Assembly: GCA_963705545.1 (NCBI GenBank)
Contig: CAVPJX010000002.1
Location: forward strand, 124,001 to 188,000
Reading direction: 5' to 3'
Length of the DNA stretch: 64,000 nucleotides
Source: DATBLY01 sp963705545
GTDB lineage: Bacteria; Actinomycetota; UBA4738; HRBIN12
The notes under the pieces: model-generated
Seen by the model: the letters and a program-made list of their open reading frames with translations, nothing else
Database searches by the model: none
What the model was told of the DNA's origin: nothing
Shown here: in pieces, positions 51,348 through 60,546 of the stretch
Layout: each line of letters opens with the position of its first letter
Position numbering within the stretch: position 1 is the stretch's first letter
Program-made: the position numbers and the translations under genes

Positions 51348-51515
51348 GTGCAGGCATGGGAGTACTTCGTGGCGCCGCTGCTCGAGCACAACCCCGGGGA
51401 GATCCTCAACAGCTTCGGGGAGGAGGGCTGGGAGCTCGTGACGGTGGTGCAACAGGCGACCCCCTCCGGGGGGTTCAGCCTGATCGCGTACCTGAAGCGC
51501 CCTGCAGGCGCGTAG
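51348..51515 (+). CDS. Small DUF4177-like protein
   Basis: A 55-residue protein starting at GTG, one base after the CoA-binding gene stop, with a GAGGAGGA site. The pattern VQAWEYFVAPLL...ILNSFGEEGWELVTVVQ...GFSLIAYLKRP is that of DUF4177: a WEY strand, the LNxxGxEGWELV turn and a final YLKR strand. Function is unknown. It closes the NUDIX/CoA-binding operon. Confidence 0.75.
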   Translation: MQAWEYFVAPLLEHNPGEILNSFGEEGWELVTVVQQATPSGGFSLIAYLKRPAGA

Positions 51516-51524
51516 GGTCAACGG

Positions 51525-52799
51525 CTAGCCCTCGGCGTCCGGACGGTCCGGCCGGCCGCGATCGTCCGTCGAACGCAGGCGGCGTCCGGCGACGAGCCGC
51601 AGGATCAGGCCGCCGGCGAGTACGAGCGCGGCGGCCACCGGGAGCCAGGCCGGGGTGGAGCGTCCCGTGTCACCCGCATCGGGGCTCTGGGCGGCGCTCC
51701 CCGGGACGGATCGAGCGGGGTCCGTGGCCGTGGGGACGGTCGTCGGCGTCACCGGGTCGCTCGCGTCCGTGCCCACCCCGGCGAGCCGCCAGATCGCGTC
51801 CGCCGTCGCCACGTACAGGGCTCGGTCCGGTCCGAGCGCCACGTCGGTGATCCCGGTGGGGAGGCTCGCGACGACGGTCGGTGCTCCGAGGCGATCGCCA
51901 TCCGGCGACAGCGGGAAGCGGAGGAGCGCGCCCGTGTTGAACGCGCCGACGAACAACGCGTCACCGACCACGGCGCACCCGGTCAGGGCCACCGTGTCGG
52001 GGAACACCGCCTCCGGGTCGGTGAACCGAGGATCCTCGGCGACCCCCGTCACCTCCGGCCACCCGTAGTTGGCGCCCGGGACGAGCCGGTTGACCTCGTC
52101 GTCGACGTCGGGCCCGTTCTCCGTCTCCCAGATCGCGCCCCGCGCGCCGTCGGCACAGAGCCCGAAGGAGTTGCGGTGTCCCAGCGTGAAGGCCGGGTTC
52201 CCGGGTCCGAGGGGGTCGTCGCCTGGGACCGAGCCGTCCCGTTCGATCCGGAGGATCTTCCCGCCCCGGTCGTCGGGATCCTGGGCGCGCTCGGGGTCGT
52301 GCGTCTCGCCGACGGCGACGAGGAGGGAGCCGTCCGACAGGAACAGCAGGTCGCCGCCGTTGTGGTAGCCGGCGTCGGCCGGGAGCAGGTCCAGGAGGGT
52401 CTGTGGCGCCCCCGTCGCGAGGTCGCCGTCGGCGCGGACCCGCACGACGCGGTTGCGCCCGTCCGTCGCATCCGACAGGTAGAGGTAGACCCACGGATCG
52501 GCGCCGAAGTCCGGATCGAGGGCGATCCCCAGGAGTCCTCGCTCCGCCCCTCCCGTGACGTCGAGCTCGACGAACGGTCGGTCGAGCAGGCGACCGTCGC
52601 GGACGATCCGGACGCGACCGGTCTCCTTCTCGGTGAAGAACAGTCGCCCGTCGGGCGCGAACGCCATGTTCGTCGGGAACGCGACGTGGTCGAGCCAGCG
52701 CTCCGGCTCGGCCGCCGTCCGCGCGAGCGCTGGGATCGGCAGCACCAACACGAGCGCGATCCACGTCGCAGCGATCGCGGCGCGCGGGGTCCGCCTCAT
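51525..52799 (-). CDS. PQQ-dependent sugar (glucose/sorbosone) dehydrogenase family protein
   Basis: A 424-residue secreted and membrane-anchored beta-propeller. A signal peptide is followed by the soluble glucose dehydrogenase pattern: LDHVAFPTNMAFAPDGRLFFTEKETGRVRIV, ERGLLGIALDPDFG, YHNGGDLLFLSDGSLLVAVGETHD, HRNSFGLC and ENGPDVDDEVNRLVPGANYGWPEVTG. Near the C-terminus is a single transmembrane helix (VAAALVLAGGLILRLVAG) with a polar tail. It oxidises an aldose at the cell surface if PQQ is bound; the cofactor is not made by any gene in view. Confidence 0.85.
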   Translation of the reverse strand: MRRTPRAAIAATWIALVLVLPIPALARTAAEPERWLDHVAFPTNMAFAPDGRLFFTEKETGRVRIVRDGRLLDRPFVELDVTGGAERGLLGIALDPDFGADPWVYLYLSDATDGRNRVVRVRADGDLATGAPQTLLDLLPADAGYHNGGDLLFLSDGSLLVAVGETHDPERAQDPDDRGGKILRIERDGSVPGDDPLGPGNPAFTLGHRNSFGLCADGARGAIWETENGPDVDDEVNRLVPGANYGWPEVTGVAEDPRFTDPEAVFPDTVALTGCAVVGDALFVGAFNTGALLRFPLSPDGDRLGAPTVVASLPTGITDVALGPDRALYVATADAIWRLAGVGTDASDPVTPTTVPTATDPARSVPGSAAQSPDAGDTGRSTPAWLPVAAALVLAGGLILRLVAGRRLRSTDDRGRPDRPDAEG

Positions 52800-52861
52800 C
52801 TCACCGACGGTACACGGGCACCGAGCTTCGGTTCCTCGCGGACCTGTGGGACGCTCGTGCG

Positions 52862-53485
52862 GTGAAGCGCATCGATCACGTCGTGTTGGCGGTCCGCGAT
52901 CTCGACGCCGCGGCCGAACGGCTGAGGAGCGACCACGGCCTCGGGTCGGTTCCGGGCGGCCGGCATCCGGCGTGGGGCACCGCGAACCGGATCGTGCCGC
53001 TCGGCGAGGACTATCTGGAGCTCGTCGCCGTCGAGGATCCGTCGGTCGCCCGCGCGACGCGGTTCGGTCGCGCGATCGAACGGCTGTCGGCCGACGGCGA
53101 TCGTTGGTACGCGGTCTGCCTGGCCGACGACGACCTCGAGGGGACCGCCGCCCGCCTCGGGCTGTCCGTGTCCACCGGCTCTCGCACCCGCCCCGACGGG
53201 ACCGAGCTGCGGTGGCGGAGCGCCGGGGTGGACGCCGACCGTGAGGGCTGGCTCCCGTTCTTCATCGCGTGGGACGTCTCGCCGGCGGACCACCCGGGCC
53301 GGGCCCGGGTGGAGCACCGGGTACCGGTCGACGGCATCGACGAGGTCGAGCTCGCCGGGGATCTGGAGCGACTCCGTGCTTGGGTGGGGGATGAGGAGCT
53401 TGCCATGCGCGTCGCAGCGGAGGACCCGCCGGGGGTGCGAGCCGTGCGCGTGCGGCTGACGAGCGGGGGTGGCCTGGTCATGTAG
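52862..53485 (+). CDS. VOC family protein (glyoxalase-like)
   Basis: A 207-residue protein with a vicinal-oxygen-chelate fold at its N-terminus: KRIDHVVLAVRDLDAAAERL, then GTANRIVPLGEDYLELVAVED, which is the start of a glyoxalase-like domain. The pattern, with a metal ligand His and a Glu, fits Glyoxalase_3-type domains of actinobacteria. The start is GTG at 52862. Substrate unknown. Confidence 0.82.
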   Translation: MKRIDHVVLAVRDLDAAAERLRSDHGLGSVPGGRHPAWGTANRIVPLGEDYLELVAVEDPSVARATRFGRAIERLSADGDRWYAVCLADDDLEGTAARLGLSVSTGSRTRPDGTELRWRSAGVDADREGWLPFFIAWDVSPADHPGRARVEHRVPVDGIDEVELAGDLERLRAWVGDEELAMRVAAEDPPGVRAVRVRLTSGGGLVM

Positions 53486-53508
53486 CGGGCGGAGCCGCTC
53501 GCCGGCGC

Positions 53509-54657
53509 TCAGCCGAGGGCTTGCGCCAGGTCTGCGATCAGGTCGTCGGGATGTTCGATGCCGACGGAGAGTCGGATCAGGGTCGGTGGAACCTCGAGGG
53601 CCGAGCCGGCCACGCTCGCGTGGGTCATCGGGCCCGGAACCTCGATCAGCGACTCCACGCCCCCGAGCGACTCCGCCAGGAAGAACAAGCGCGTACGCTC
53701 GACGACGGCGAGCGCCTCCTCGGCCGTCTCCACCTCGAACGACACCATGCCGCCGAAGTCGGCCATCTGCCGGCGCGCGACCTCGTGTCGTGGATGGGTC
53801 GGCAGTCCCGGGTACCAGAGCGCACGCACCTTGGGGTGCTCCGCCAGGAAGCTCACGACCGCCCGCGCGTTGCGACAGTGCGCCTGCATCCGGACCGCGA
53901 GCGTCTTCAGGCCGCGGAGCGCCAGGTAGCAGTCCATCGGGCCCGGGACCGCGCCGACGGCGTTCTGCAGGAAGGCGAGCCGCTCGAGCCAGTCTTCGTG
54001 GTCGGTCACCACCGACCCGCCGATCAGGTCCGAGTGACCGCCGAGGTACTTCGTCACGCTGTGGACGACGGCGTCGGCGCCGAGCTCCAGCGGACGCTGT
54101 AGCGCCGGCGTCGCGAACGTGTTGTCGACGACGACGCGCGCGCCGGCCTCGTGGGCGATCTCGGCGAGGGCGGCGATGTCGACGATCTTCAGCAACGGGT
54201 TCGATGGGGTTTCGATCCACAGGATCCGCGTCTGCGGCCGGAGCGCGGCCCGCACGGCGTCTTCGTCGGCGAGGTCGACCGGGTCGGTGTCCAGGCCCCA
54301 TCGGCCGAGGACCCGGGTGAGCAGCCGGTAGGTCCCGCCGTACACGTCGTCGCCGATCAGCACATGGTCGCCGGGGGAGAGCGTGAGGAGGAGCGTGGTC
54401 TCGGCGCCCATGCCGCTGCCGAACGCGAAGCAGCCGTGGCCGCCCTCGAGCGACGCGAGCGCCACCTGGAACGCCTCGCGGGTCGGGTTCCCGCCGCGGC
54501 CGTAGTCCCACACGCGTGGCTCGCCGACCGCCGGCTGGGCGTACGTCGCGTTCTGGTAGATCGGCACGTTGACGGCGCCGAACAGCTCCTCGGGCTCCTG
54601 ACCCGCGTGGATCGCCCGCGTCTCGAACCTCAACGCATCTCCGGAGGGATCTCCCAT
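53509..54657 (-). CDS. metB: Cystathionine gamma-synthase/lyase
   Basis: A 382-residue PLP enzyme of the Cys/Met metabolism family. The PLP lysine is in AVVHSVTKYLGGHSDLIGGSVV. Other landmarks are YGRGGNPTREAFQVALASLEGG, FGSGMGAETTLLL, IETPSNPLLKIVDI and ESLGGVESLIEVPGPMTH. It acts on O-acyl-homoserine and cysteine, or in reverse on cystathionine. Since cystathionine beta-synthase is in the same operon, cystathionine gamma-lyase activity (reverse transsulfuration) is likely. The ATG at 54657 overlaps the DUF429 gene by 28 bases. Confidence 0.93.
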   Translation of the reverse strand: MGDPSGDALRFETRAIHAGQEPEELFGAVNVPIYQNATYAQPAVGEPRVWDYGRGGNPTREAFQVALASLEGGHGCFAFGSGMGAETTLLLTLSPGDHVLIGDDVYGGTYRLLTRVLGRWGLDTDPVDLADEDAVRAALRPQTRILWIETPSNPLLKIVDIAALAEIAHEAGARVVVDNTFATPALQRPLELGADAVVHSVTKYLGGHSDLIGGSVVTDHEDWLERLAFLQNAVGAVPGPMDCYLALRGLKTLAVRMQAHCRNARAVVSFLAEHPKVRALWYPGLPTHPRHEVARRQMADFGGMVSFEVETAEEALAVVERTRLFFLAESLGGVESLIEVPGPMTHASVAGSALEVPPTLIRLSVGIEHPDDLIADLAQALG

Positions 54658-55473
54658 CCGCGCCTCCTCAGCTCGTCGAGCGCCTCCTGCCCGTCGCGGA
54701 CGCGATGCCACAGGGTCGACTTCCGCTTCGCGTCGTGACCGGGGGCGAACTCCCCCCTCGTCAGCTCCTGGCACGCCGGGTCACCGCAGCCGCAGTAGCG
54801 GAACAGCGGCAGCGGTGCCTCCACGTTCTCGGCCGGGCACGGCCGGTACGGCCGAGCCGGGAGCGTGACGACCGGGAGCACGATCACGCCCTCCTTCGGG
54901 TCGCCGGGCGCGAAATGTCGCCCCTGGAGCGCGAGCACGCCCGTCAGGGCCGCGAGTGCCGCGTCGATCTGGTCGACGTTGCGGAGCTCGTCGGTCCACA
55001 CGCCGTGCGCCCGAAGGACGCCCTCACGCCACGCCCGCTTCCGCGCCCCCTTCGGCGGGAGGCATCCGGCGAGCACCGTCGCCGTCGCGTGCGGATACAC
55101 CTCCATCGAGGTCCTGGCCGGGTTCCCGGCCGCATACCTGCGGGAAGCCGAGCTTCGCGGCGATCCGGAACACGCGGAAGCTGACCTCCATCCAGTCGTA
55201 GAACACGTTGCCTTTGCCGTGATCGGCCGCCGGCGTGTTGAAGGCCTGGATGTTGAACTCCGCCAAGGCGCGCTCGGTCCGGCGGGATCGGCCGGAGAGG
55301 GCCCAGCCGGGTGGGCCGTCGACCGCGATCACGTCGGGGCGCAGCTCCTCGATCAGTCGGCCGGCCTCGGTCGGCCGAACGCGGGGAGCGATCCGTAAGG
55401 GCACCCGGCGCTCGTCCATCAGGACGAGGTCGAGCCCCTTCCCGACCCCGACGTCGATCCCGAGCGACCGCAC
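54630..55473 (-). CDS. DUF429 family protein (one frameshift)
   Basis: A protein of about 280 residues with an RNase-H-like DUF429 fold. The start, GTG at 55473, gives RSLGIDVGVGKGLDLVLMD, with an acidic residue in the first strand and the VIAVDGPPGWA strand following. At about 55138 one extra base breaks the frame after KLGFP; read one base over, it continues YAAGNPARTSMEVYPHATATVLAG, including the conserved EVYPHA stretch, then a C-terminal part with CGCGDPACQ. It lies between cbs and metB in one direction with overlaps or gaps of few bases. DUF429 proteins are putative nucleases of unknown role. Confidence 0.72.
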
Positions 55474-55477
55474 GGAC

Positions 55478-56852
55478 CTACTGCGCCTGTCGGCGATGCG
55501 CCAGGAAGTCCAGGAGGTCCGATCTGCGTGAGCACGCCGAGGACCTGGCCGGCCTTCGTCACGAGCACCGCCGGTCCGTGCTCGAGCTCGCCGAACGCCG
55601 CCTCGATCGGGTCGTCCCACTCGAGCAGCGGGATCGGCGGCGCCATCACCTCAGCGACGTCGGCCTGCAGCGCGTCGGGGTCGCGGAAGATCCGCTCCAG
55701 CAACTCGCGGTCGCGGATCGAGCCGACGAACGCGGACACGTCGGCGGCGTCCTCGCGGACGACGGGCGCCTGCGAGATCTCGAACTCCTTCAGCCGGTCG
55801 ACGGCCTGGCGGACCTTGTCGTGAGCGCTGACCGTGACGAGGGGCGGCATCTCGCGCCCCTTCGCGACCAGGACCTCCTCGACGCGGATCACGTCCGGGC
55901 GGTCGAGCATGCCGTGCTGCAGCATCCACGTGTCCGAGTAGAGCTTGGAGAGGTAGTTGCGGCCGGTGTCGGGCAGCAGCACCACGATCGTGGCCGACGC
56001 GTCCAGGTCGCGCGCGACCTGCAGGGCCGCGAACACCGCCGTGCCTCCCGAACCGCCGACGAGGATCCCCTCCCGGCGCGTGACCGCTCGCGCCGTCAGG
56101 AACGAGTCGCGGTCGGAGACCTTCACGTAGTCGTCCACGACGGACGGGTCGAACGTCCCCGGCCAGAAGTCCTCACCGATCCCTTCGACGAGGTAGGGCC
56201 GGGGCTCGTCGCCCGAGTACACCGAGCCTTCGGGGTCAGCGCCCACGACGCGGATCGAGGGGTCCTGCTCCTTCAGGTACCGGCCGACGCCGCTGATCGT
56301 CCCGCCGGTGCCGACCCCCGCGACGAAGACGTCGAGCTTGCCCTCGGTCTGTCGCCAGATCTCGGGGCCGGTCGTCTCGTAGTGGGTCCGTGGGTTCTCG
56401 TCGTTGAAGTACTGGTTCGGCTGGAACGCGTCGGGGATCTCCTCGGTCAACCGGTCGGCGACCCGGTAGTAGGACTCGGGCGAATCGGGCGGGACCGCGG
56501 TCGGGGTGATGACGACCTCGGCGCCGTACGCGCGCAGGAGCGAGATCTTCTCCTGGCTCATCTTGTCCGGCATCACGAAGATGCATCGGTAGCCCTTGAT
56601 CGCCGCGGCGATCGCCAGGCCGTGACCGGTGTTGCCCGAGGTCGGCTCGACGATCGTCCCGCCGGACTTCAGGGCGCCGGACCGCTCCGCGGCCTCGATC
56701 ATCCGGATCCCGATCCGATCCTTCACGCTGCCGCCGGGGTTCAGCATCTCGCACTTCGCCAGGACGGTCGGCCGAACGCCCCGCGTCACCGCGTGCAGGC
56801 GCACGAGGGGCGTGTCGCCCATCGCGTCCAGGAACGTCTCGCGCAGTTCCAT
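55478..56852 (-). CDS. Cystathionine beta-synthase (one frameshift near the C-terminus)
   Basis: A PLP enzyme of about 457 residues that condenses serine and homocysteine to cystathionine. The PLP lysine is in NPGGSVKDRIGIRM, the substrate loop is EPTSGNTGHGLAIAAA, and the PLP-phosphate loop is GVGTGGTISGVGRYL. Two CBS domains follow (MPPLVTVSAHDKVRQAV... and MAPPIPLLEWDDPIEAAF...), which usually sense adenosyl ligands. Near 55523 one extra base shifts the frame after VLGVLTQ; corrected, it ends SDLLDFLAHRRQAQ, a normal end of a CBS domain. It precedes the DUF429 and metB genes in one operon. Confidence 0.9.
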
Positions 56853-57065
56853 CCGACCCTCGACCCCCCGCCCACGGGCCTGGTGAGCGGGGACCATCCT
56901 GCCACGCCCCGCCCACGGCGTCCCGGCTCCCCCAGGGGTCCGCCCAGGCGCCCTCGCACGGTGGATGACCCGGCCTGGAAGAAGGACTACACCTTCGGGA
57001 GTAAAGTGCCGAATCCTGGGGAGAAGCACGATGGCGGACGATGGCCCGCAAGGACCAGGGGGAAC

Positions 57066-58037
57066 GTGTTGACCGACCAGGGGTACGACCAGCCCGACGA
57101 GGTCGCGGGCGGCGAGAGCTTGCTCGTCGTCGATGACGACCCGTTCATCGCGCGTCTGCTCGAGATCGAGCTGCGCGCTGCGGGCTACGAGGTGCGGATG
57201 GCGAGCGACGGGGCCGCCGCGCTGGAGCTCGCCCAGGAGCGGACCCCCGACCTGGTGCTCGCCGACGTGATGATGCCGAACATGGACGGGTTCGAGCTGA
57301 CCCGCCGCCTCCGCCAGGACCCGCGCACGGCGAGCGTCTCGGTGATCATGCTCACCGCGCGCGGCCTCTCCGCCGACAAGCTCGAAGGGTTCGCGATCGG
57401 CGCGGACGACTACATCGTCAAGCCGTTCGATACGCCGGAGCTGCTGGCGCGGATCCGCGGCGTGCTCCGCCGGGCCAAGGAGATGCGCGCGCAGTCGCCG
57501 CTCACCGGGCTCCCCGGCAACGTTCGGATCGAGGAGGAGATCGAGTCTTACGTCGAGACCGGCCGGGACTTCGCGTTGCTCTACGTGGACCTCGACCACT
57601 TCAAGGCCTTCAACGACCACTACGGCTTCATGCGCGGCGACCAGGTGATCCAGACGACCGCCGGGATGGTGGAAGACGTCGCGCGTCAGACGAGCGGCGG
57701 GATGGCGTTCGTCGGCCACGTCGGCGGCGACGACTTCGTCGTGATCGTCGATCCCGAGCACGCCGAGGCCGTCGCCGACGCGATCGTCCAGCGGTTCGAC
57801 GAGGAGGCGCCGAAGCTCTACGACGCCGAGGATCTCGACCAGGGTTACATCGAGGTCGCCAACCGGCGCGGCGAGATGCAGCGGTTCCCGTTGCTGTCCG
57901 TCTCGATCGGGATCGCCACCACGGAACGGCGAACCTACGCGCACTACGCCGAGGTCGTCGCGATCGCGACCGAGATGAAGACGTTCACGAAGGGAACGGC
58001 GGGATCGTCGTGGGCCGTGGACCGACGGACGAACTGA
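57066..58037 (+). CDS. Response regulator with degenerate GGDEF domain
   Basis: A 323-residue protein. The N-terminal receiver (LLVVDDDPFIARLLE, phospho-Asp in VLADVMMPNMDG, Lys in DDYIVKPFD) is complete. The C-terminal GGDEF domain has LTGLPGNVRIEEEI, LYVDLDHFKAFNDHYGF, but the signature is VGGDDFVV, with Asp for Glu, and the residues before it lack an RxxD inhibitory site. It may therefore be a weak or non-enzymatic cyclic-di-GMP protein. The start is GTG at 57066 behind AGGGGGAA. It converges with the EAL-type regulator, only 7 bases apart. Confidence 0.87.
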   Translation: MLTDQGYDQPDEVAGGESLLVVDDDPFIARLLEIELRAAGYEVRMASDGAAALELAQERTPDLVLADVMMPNMDGFELTRRLRQDPRTASVSVIMLTARGLSADKLEGFAIGADDYIVKPFDTPELLARIRGVLRRAKEMRAQSPLTGLPGNVRIEEEIESYVETGRDFALLYVDLDHFKAFNDHYGFMRGDQVIQTTAGMVEDVARQTSGGMAFVGHVGGDDFVVIVDPEHAEAVADAIVQRFDEEAPKLYDAEDLDQGYIEVANRRGEMQRFPLLSVSIGIATTERRTYAHYAEVVAIATEMKTFTKGTAGSSWAVDRRTN

Positions 58038-58044
58038 CCGATCG

Positions 58045-59259
58045 CTAGCCGACCGACGCGGCCGGCGCCCCGCCCTCTCGGATCGGCCCCGGCTCCGCCA
58101 GGTAGAAGCCCTGGCCCATGACGACGTCCAGCTCGAGTAGCGTGTCGAGCTCGGCCTGCGACTCGATCCCCTCGGCGACGACCGACATCTCCATCTCGTC
58201 GGCGAACCGCGCGAGGGCCGAGGCGAGTGCCCGCTTGCCTCGGTCGCCGTCGATGTCCCGCACGATGCTGACGTCGATCTTGACGATGTCGGGGCGGAGG
58301 CGGAGCGTGTGTCGGAGGCTCGCGAACCCGGCCCCCGCGTCGTCGATCGCGACGCGCACGCCCGCCGCGCGCAGCCGATCCAGGGCGGACGTGAGCCGCT
58401 CGTAGTCCTCGACGGCCTCGTGCTCGGTGATCTCGATGACGATCCGATGCGCGTCGACCCCGAACGCGTCGAGGAGTTCGCCGGACATCGCAGCGCGGTG
58501 CGAGCAGTTGAGCGAGAGGTACGCGCCGTCCGGGAGGTCCGCGACGCGCGCGAGCGCCCGCCGCATCGTCGCGAGCTCGAGCGGCACGCCGAGCTCGAGC
58601 TCTGCCGCCTCCGCGAACCACTCGTATGGAGGGCGCAGGGGCAGCGAGTGGAAGCGGGAGAGCGCTTCCATCCCCAAGGTCTCGCGGGTCCGCAGGTCCA
58701 CGATCGGCTGGAACACCGTGGTGACGGCCTCGCCGGCCACGAACCGCCCGATCTCCTGACGACGGGCGTCGAGCTGCTCGCGCTCGATCTCCTCGCGCCG
58801 GAGCTGCGACTGCAGCTCGTCCACGATCGCGTCGATCACCTCGGCCGAGAGGCTCGCGCGGCCGTCGACGACCTTCGCGATCGATCCGATGATCTGGTCC
58901 GCGGCGGCGCCCTTCACGAGGTAGCCGACCGCGCCCGCGCGGAGCATCTCCAGCACGGTCGGCTTGTCCTCGAACGCGGAAAGAGCGATCACCCGCGTGG
59001 CGGGGGACAGGCGGATGATCTCACGCGCGGCGCGCGGTCCGCCGCCCGCCGGCATGCTGACGTCCAGGATCGCGACGTCGGGCCGACGGGTCTCGGCCAT
59101 CGAGATCGCCTCGTCGGCGTCCCCGGCGGCCCCGACCAGCACGACGCGGTCCTCGTGGGCGAACAGCTCGGTCAGGGCGTCGCGCAACGACGGCTCGTCG
59201 TCGGCGATCAGGACGGTGATCGGTTCGTCCGTGGAGGAAGGGGTGTCGACCGGGGACAC
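58045..59259 (-). CDS. Response regulator with EAL phosphodiesterase domain
   Basis: A 404-residue protein. The receiver (VLIADDEPSLRDALTELF, Asp in VAILDVSMPAGG, Lys in GYLVKGAAAD) is followed by a helical linker and an EAL domain (about 160-395). The domain keeps ETLGMEALSRF, SLNCSH, IVIEITEHEAVED, RVAIDDAGAGFASL, PDIVKIDVSIVRDID, and VVAEGIESQ, so catalytic residues for cyclic-di-GMP hydrolysis appear present; the usual DDFGTG loop reads DDAGAG. It faces the response regulator-GGDEF gene, suggesting paired control of one signal. Confidence 0.9.
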   Translation of the reverse strand: MSPVDTPSSTDEPITVLIADDEPSLRDALTELFAHEDRVVLVGAAGDADEAISMAETRRPDVAILDVSMPAGGGPRAAREIIRLSPATRVIALSAFEDKPTVLEMLRAGAVGYLVKGAAADQIIGSIAKVVDGRASLSAEVIDAIVDELQSQLRREEIEREQLDARRQEIGRFVAGEAVTTVFQPIVDLRTRETLGMEALSRFHSLPLRPPYEWFAEAAELELGVPLELATMRRALARVADLPDGAYLSLNCSHRAAMSGELLDAFGVDAHRIVIEITEHEAVEDYERLTSALDRLRAAGVRVAIDDAGAGFASLRHTLRLRPDIVKIDVSIVRDIDGDRGKRALASALARFADEMEMSVVAEGIESQAELDTLLELDVVMGQGFYLAEPGPIREGGAPAASVG

Positions 59260-59471
59260 GGGTCCGGACGGTACCCGCGACCGGGACCCGCTTCAATCAC
59301 CTGACGTGGGGGTTGTCCGGCGCACCGTCGACCCCACACGGATGTGGTGCGGACGGCGTTCCCCGGCCGCCGGCCGGACCACCCGAGCGAGGTCGCCGTT
59401 CGCACCGGGCACCGTCTGATGGCATGCTTCGTGCCCCAGCCCCAGCCCCGAGCCAGGAGGAAGGCCGAGCC

Positions 59472-60536
59472 ATGACGGACCGTGCGGACGTGCTCGCGGA
59501 ACGCGTCTTCGGATCGCTGATGGGCTCGATGGAGATCCTGACGATCTACCTGGGCGACCGGCTCGGTCTCTACGAGGCGCTCGCCGATGGCCCGGCGACC
59601 ACGTCCGAGCTTGCCTCGCGGGCCGGGATCGCGGAGCGGTACGCCCGGGAGTGGCTCGAGCAGCAGGCCGTGATCGGCTTCCTCGACGTGGACGACGCCG
59701 CATCCGCCGCCGATCGGCGGTACGTCCTGCCGCCCGAGCACGCCGAGGTCCTGCTCGATCGGGACGCGCTCACGTACATGCCCGCGTTCGGCCGGATGAT
59801 GGTCGCCGCGGCGCAGCGGATGCCGGAGCTGATGGCCGCCTATCGCGATGGTGGCGGCGTGAACTGGCGTGACTTCGGGCCGGACATGAGCGAGGGACAG
59901 GAGTTCGGCAACCGGCCGTCCTACCTCGCGATGATGGCGACGTGGATCCCGCAGGGTTTGCCGGACGTCCACGAGCGGCTGGCGGCGGGCGGCCGGGTGG
60001 CCGACGTCGGGTGCGGAGGCGGATGGTCGTCGATCGCGCTCGCCGAGGCGTACCCGGGGGTGAGCGTGGACGGGTTCGACCTGGACGAGCCGGCGGTGGA
60101 GCGTGCGCGTCGTAACGCCGCCGATCGAGGGCTGGCCGACCGGGTCCGGTTCCACGCCGCGGACCCGGCGGAGATCGACCACGGCGAGGGCTACGACCTG
60201 GTCTGCGCGTTCGAGTGCATCCACGACATGCCGCAGCCCGTACCGGTGCTCGCCGCGATGCGGGGGATGGGGGGCGAGGGCTTCGGCGTGATGGTGATGG
60301 ACGAGAAGGTCGCCGAGACGTTCTCGGCGCCCGGTGACGCGATCGAGCAGGTGATGTACGGGTTCAGCACGCTCGTGTGCCTGCCCGACGGCATGTCCCA
60401 TCCGAGCTCGGTGGGGACCGGCACGGTGATGCGCCCGTCGGTGCTCGAGGGCTATGCACGCGATGCCGGGTTCGACCGGGTGGAGGTCCTGCCGATCGAC
60501 GCCGACATGTGGCGGTTCTACCGTCTGCACCCGTGA
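59472..60536 (+). CDS. Class I SAM-dependent methyltransferase with N-terminal winged helix
   Basis: A 354-residue protein. The N-terminal part (YLGDRLGLYEALADGPATTSELASRAGIAERYAREWLEQQ) is a winged-helix dimerisation domain as in rRNA- and small-molecule O-methyltransferases. The SAM-binding motif I is VADVGCGGGWSSIALAEAYPG with the acidic VDGFDLDE, and motif IV is DLVCAFECIHDMPQPV. The ATG at 59472 follows an AGGAGGAAGG site. The substrate is unknown. The hut gene starts 10 bases after its stop and may be co-transcribed. Confidence 0.87.
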   Translation: MTDRADVLAERVFGSLMGSMEILTIYLGDRLGLYEALADGPATTSELASRAGIAERYAREWLEQQAVIGFLDVDDAASAADRRYVLPPEHAEVLLDRDALTYMPAFGRMMVAAAQRMPELMAAYRDGGGVNWRDFGPDMSEGQEFGNRPSYLAMMATWIPQGLPDVHERLAAGGRVADVGCGGGWSSIALAEAYPGVSVDGFDLDEPAVERARRNAADRGLADRVRFHAADPAEIDHGEGYDLVCAFECIHDMPQPVPVLAAMRGMGGEGFGVMVMDEKVAETFSAPGDAIEQVMYGFSTLVCLPDGMSHPSSVGTGTVMRPSVLEGYARDAGFDRVEVLPIDADMWRFYRLHP

Positions 60537-60546
60537 GGGTCGCGAC

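Noticed and set aside
54951..55620. DUF429 gene as two separate small genes
   Set aside because: Both frames match parts of one DUF429 protein in the right order, joined by one base, so a single gene is the better explanation.
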